This document shows, piece by piece, positions 63,540 to 64,000 of a stretch of 64,000 nt of DNA (positions within the stretch are counted from its first letter, which is position 1; every line of letters begins with the position of its first letter). Both the position numbers and the translations under genes were made by a program. The stretch is from assembly GCA_014526335.1 (NCBI GenBank), contig JACTAT010000060.1:6056898-6120897 (forward strand), read 5' to 3'. A model generated the notes under the pieces. The model was not told where the DNA came from, did no database searches, and was given only the letters and a program-made list of their open reading frames with translations. This DNA comes from Chrysaora quinquecirrha. Taxonomy: Eukaryota > Cnidaria > Scyphozoa > Semaeostomeae > Pelagiidae.

Positions 63540-64000
63540 CAACATATATTTGTAATGAATGGCAAACACTAGGATAGATTTTTCCACAAATGGCATACCA
63601 CAATAGATGGGATTCAAACCTGGACTGCACAGGCACAGCCAGAGAGCCAACGACGTTTCCACTAAGCCATAGAGCCCAATGAAATCGTCGAGTACATCTC
63701 CAAGTCATACAACCCAAGGCTCTCCCCCCGTTTGATTTTCTTTGTGTCTCGGCTATTTTGAGCCTTCTTCAGCACCATACATATTTATACATACTTTTCA
63801 TGAATGGCAAACACTAGGATAGATTTTTCCACAAATGGCATACAACAATAGACGGGATTGGAACCTGGACTGCATGACCAGAGAGCCAACGATGTTTCCA
63901 CAAAGTCACAGAGACGAATTAAATCGCTGAGTACATCTCCAAGTCATACAGCCCAAGGCCCCCCCACCATTTGATTTTCTTTGTGTCTCGGCTATGTTGA
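63540..64000 (-). repeat. Tandem family A SINEs with 244-bp period, cut by the window edge
   Basis: GGCAAACACTAGGATAGATT occurs at 63561 and again at 63805, and everything after follows in parallel. On the minus strand each unit shows TATGGCTTAGTGGAAACG or a variant (A box) and CCAGGTTTGAATCCC / CCAGGTTCCAATCCC (B box). The second unit is truncated by the end of the window. This lies in a UBAC1 intron. Confidence 0.75.

Overview
The window is eukaryotic nuclear DNA from an invertebrate animal. It has six intron-rich protein genes with canonical GT-AG splice sites, AT-rich non-coding DNA, and many short non-autonomous transposons, tRNA-derived SINEs and microsatellites. An anthozoan cnidarian (coral or sea anemone) fits best, but that is an inference from gene style and repeat load; no species marker is visible. 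I joined the exons by hand from splice sites and reading phase, using remembered human family members as guides. No alignment was run.

Layout. 1-16813: no gene recognised; repeats and MITEs. 16814-21854 (+): a single-pass membrane C-type lectin in three exons. 23718-29250 (-): GTF3C5, a TFIIIC subunit, six exons. 29884-35140 (+): QTRT1, the catalytic tRNA-guanine transglycosylase subunit, eight exons, head-to-head with GTF3C5 across 633 bp. 35141-45187: no confident coding gene; two possible non-coding exons and a four-copy tandem repeat. 45188-48497 (+): a rhodopsin-like (class A) GPCR, three coding exons. 48498-51643: repeats, including a pogo-like element nested in another repeat. 51644-60722 (-): EOGT, the EGF-domain O-GlcNAc transferase, all 16 coding exons located. 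61327-63411 (-): the 3' end of UBAC1, which continues past the right edge.

The genes do not form a pathway. GTF3C5 and QTRT1 are both tied to tRNA (Pol III transcription and tRNA modification) and may share a promoter. EOGT acts in the ER lumen, UBAC1 in ubiquitin ligase function, and the lectin and GPCR at the cell surface.

The best second looks are: apparent one-base losses in A-runs that break two otherwise intact genes (QTRT1 and the GPCR); several transposons whose boundaries can be read to the base, from target-site duplications and in one case a related empty site; an EOGT lacking the C-terminal ER-retention tail recalled for the human enzyme; and a C-type lectin lacking the usual sugar/calcium motifs but ending in a PDZ-ligand-like tail. 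I found no convincing undescribed biological system.
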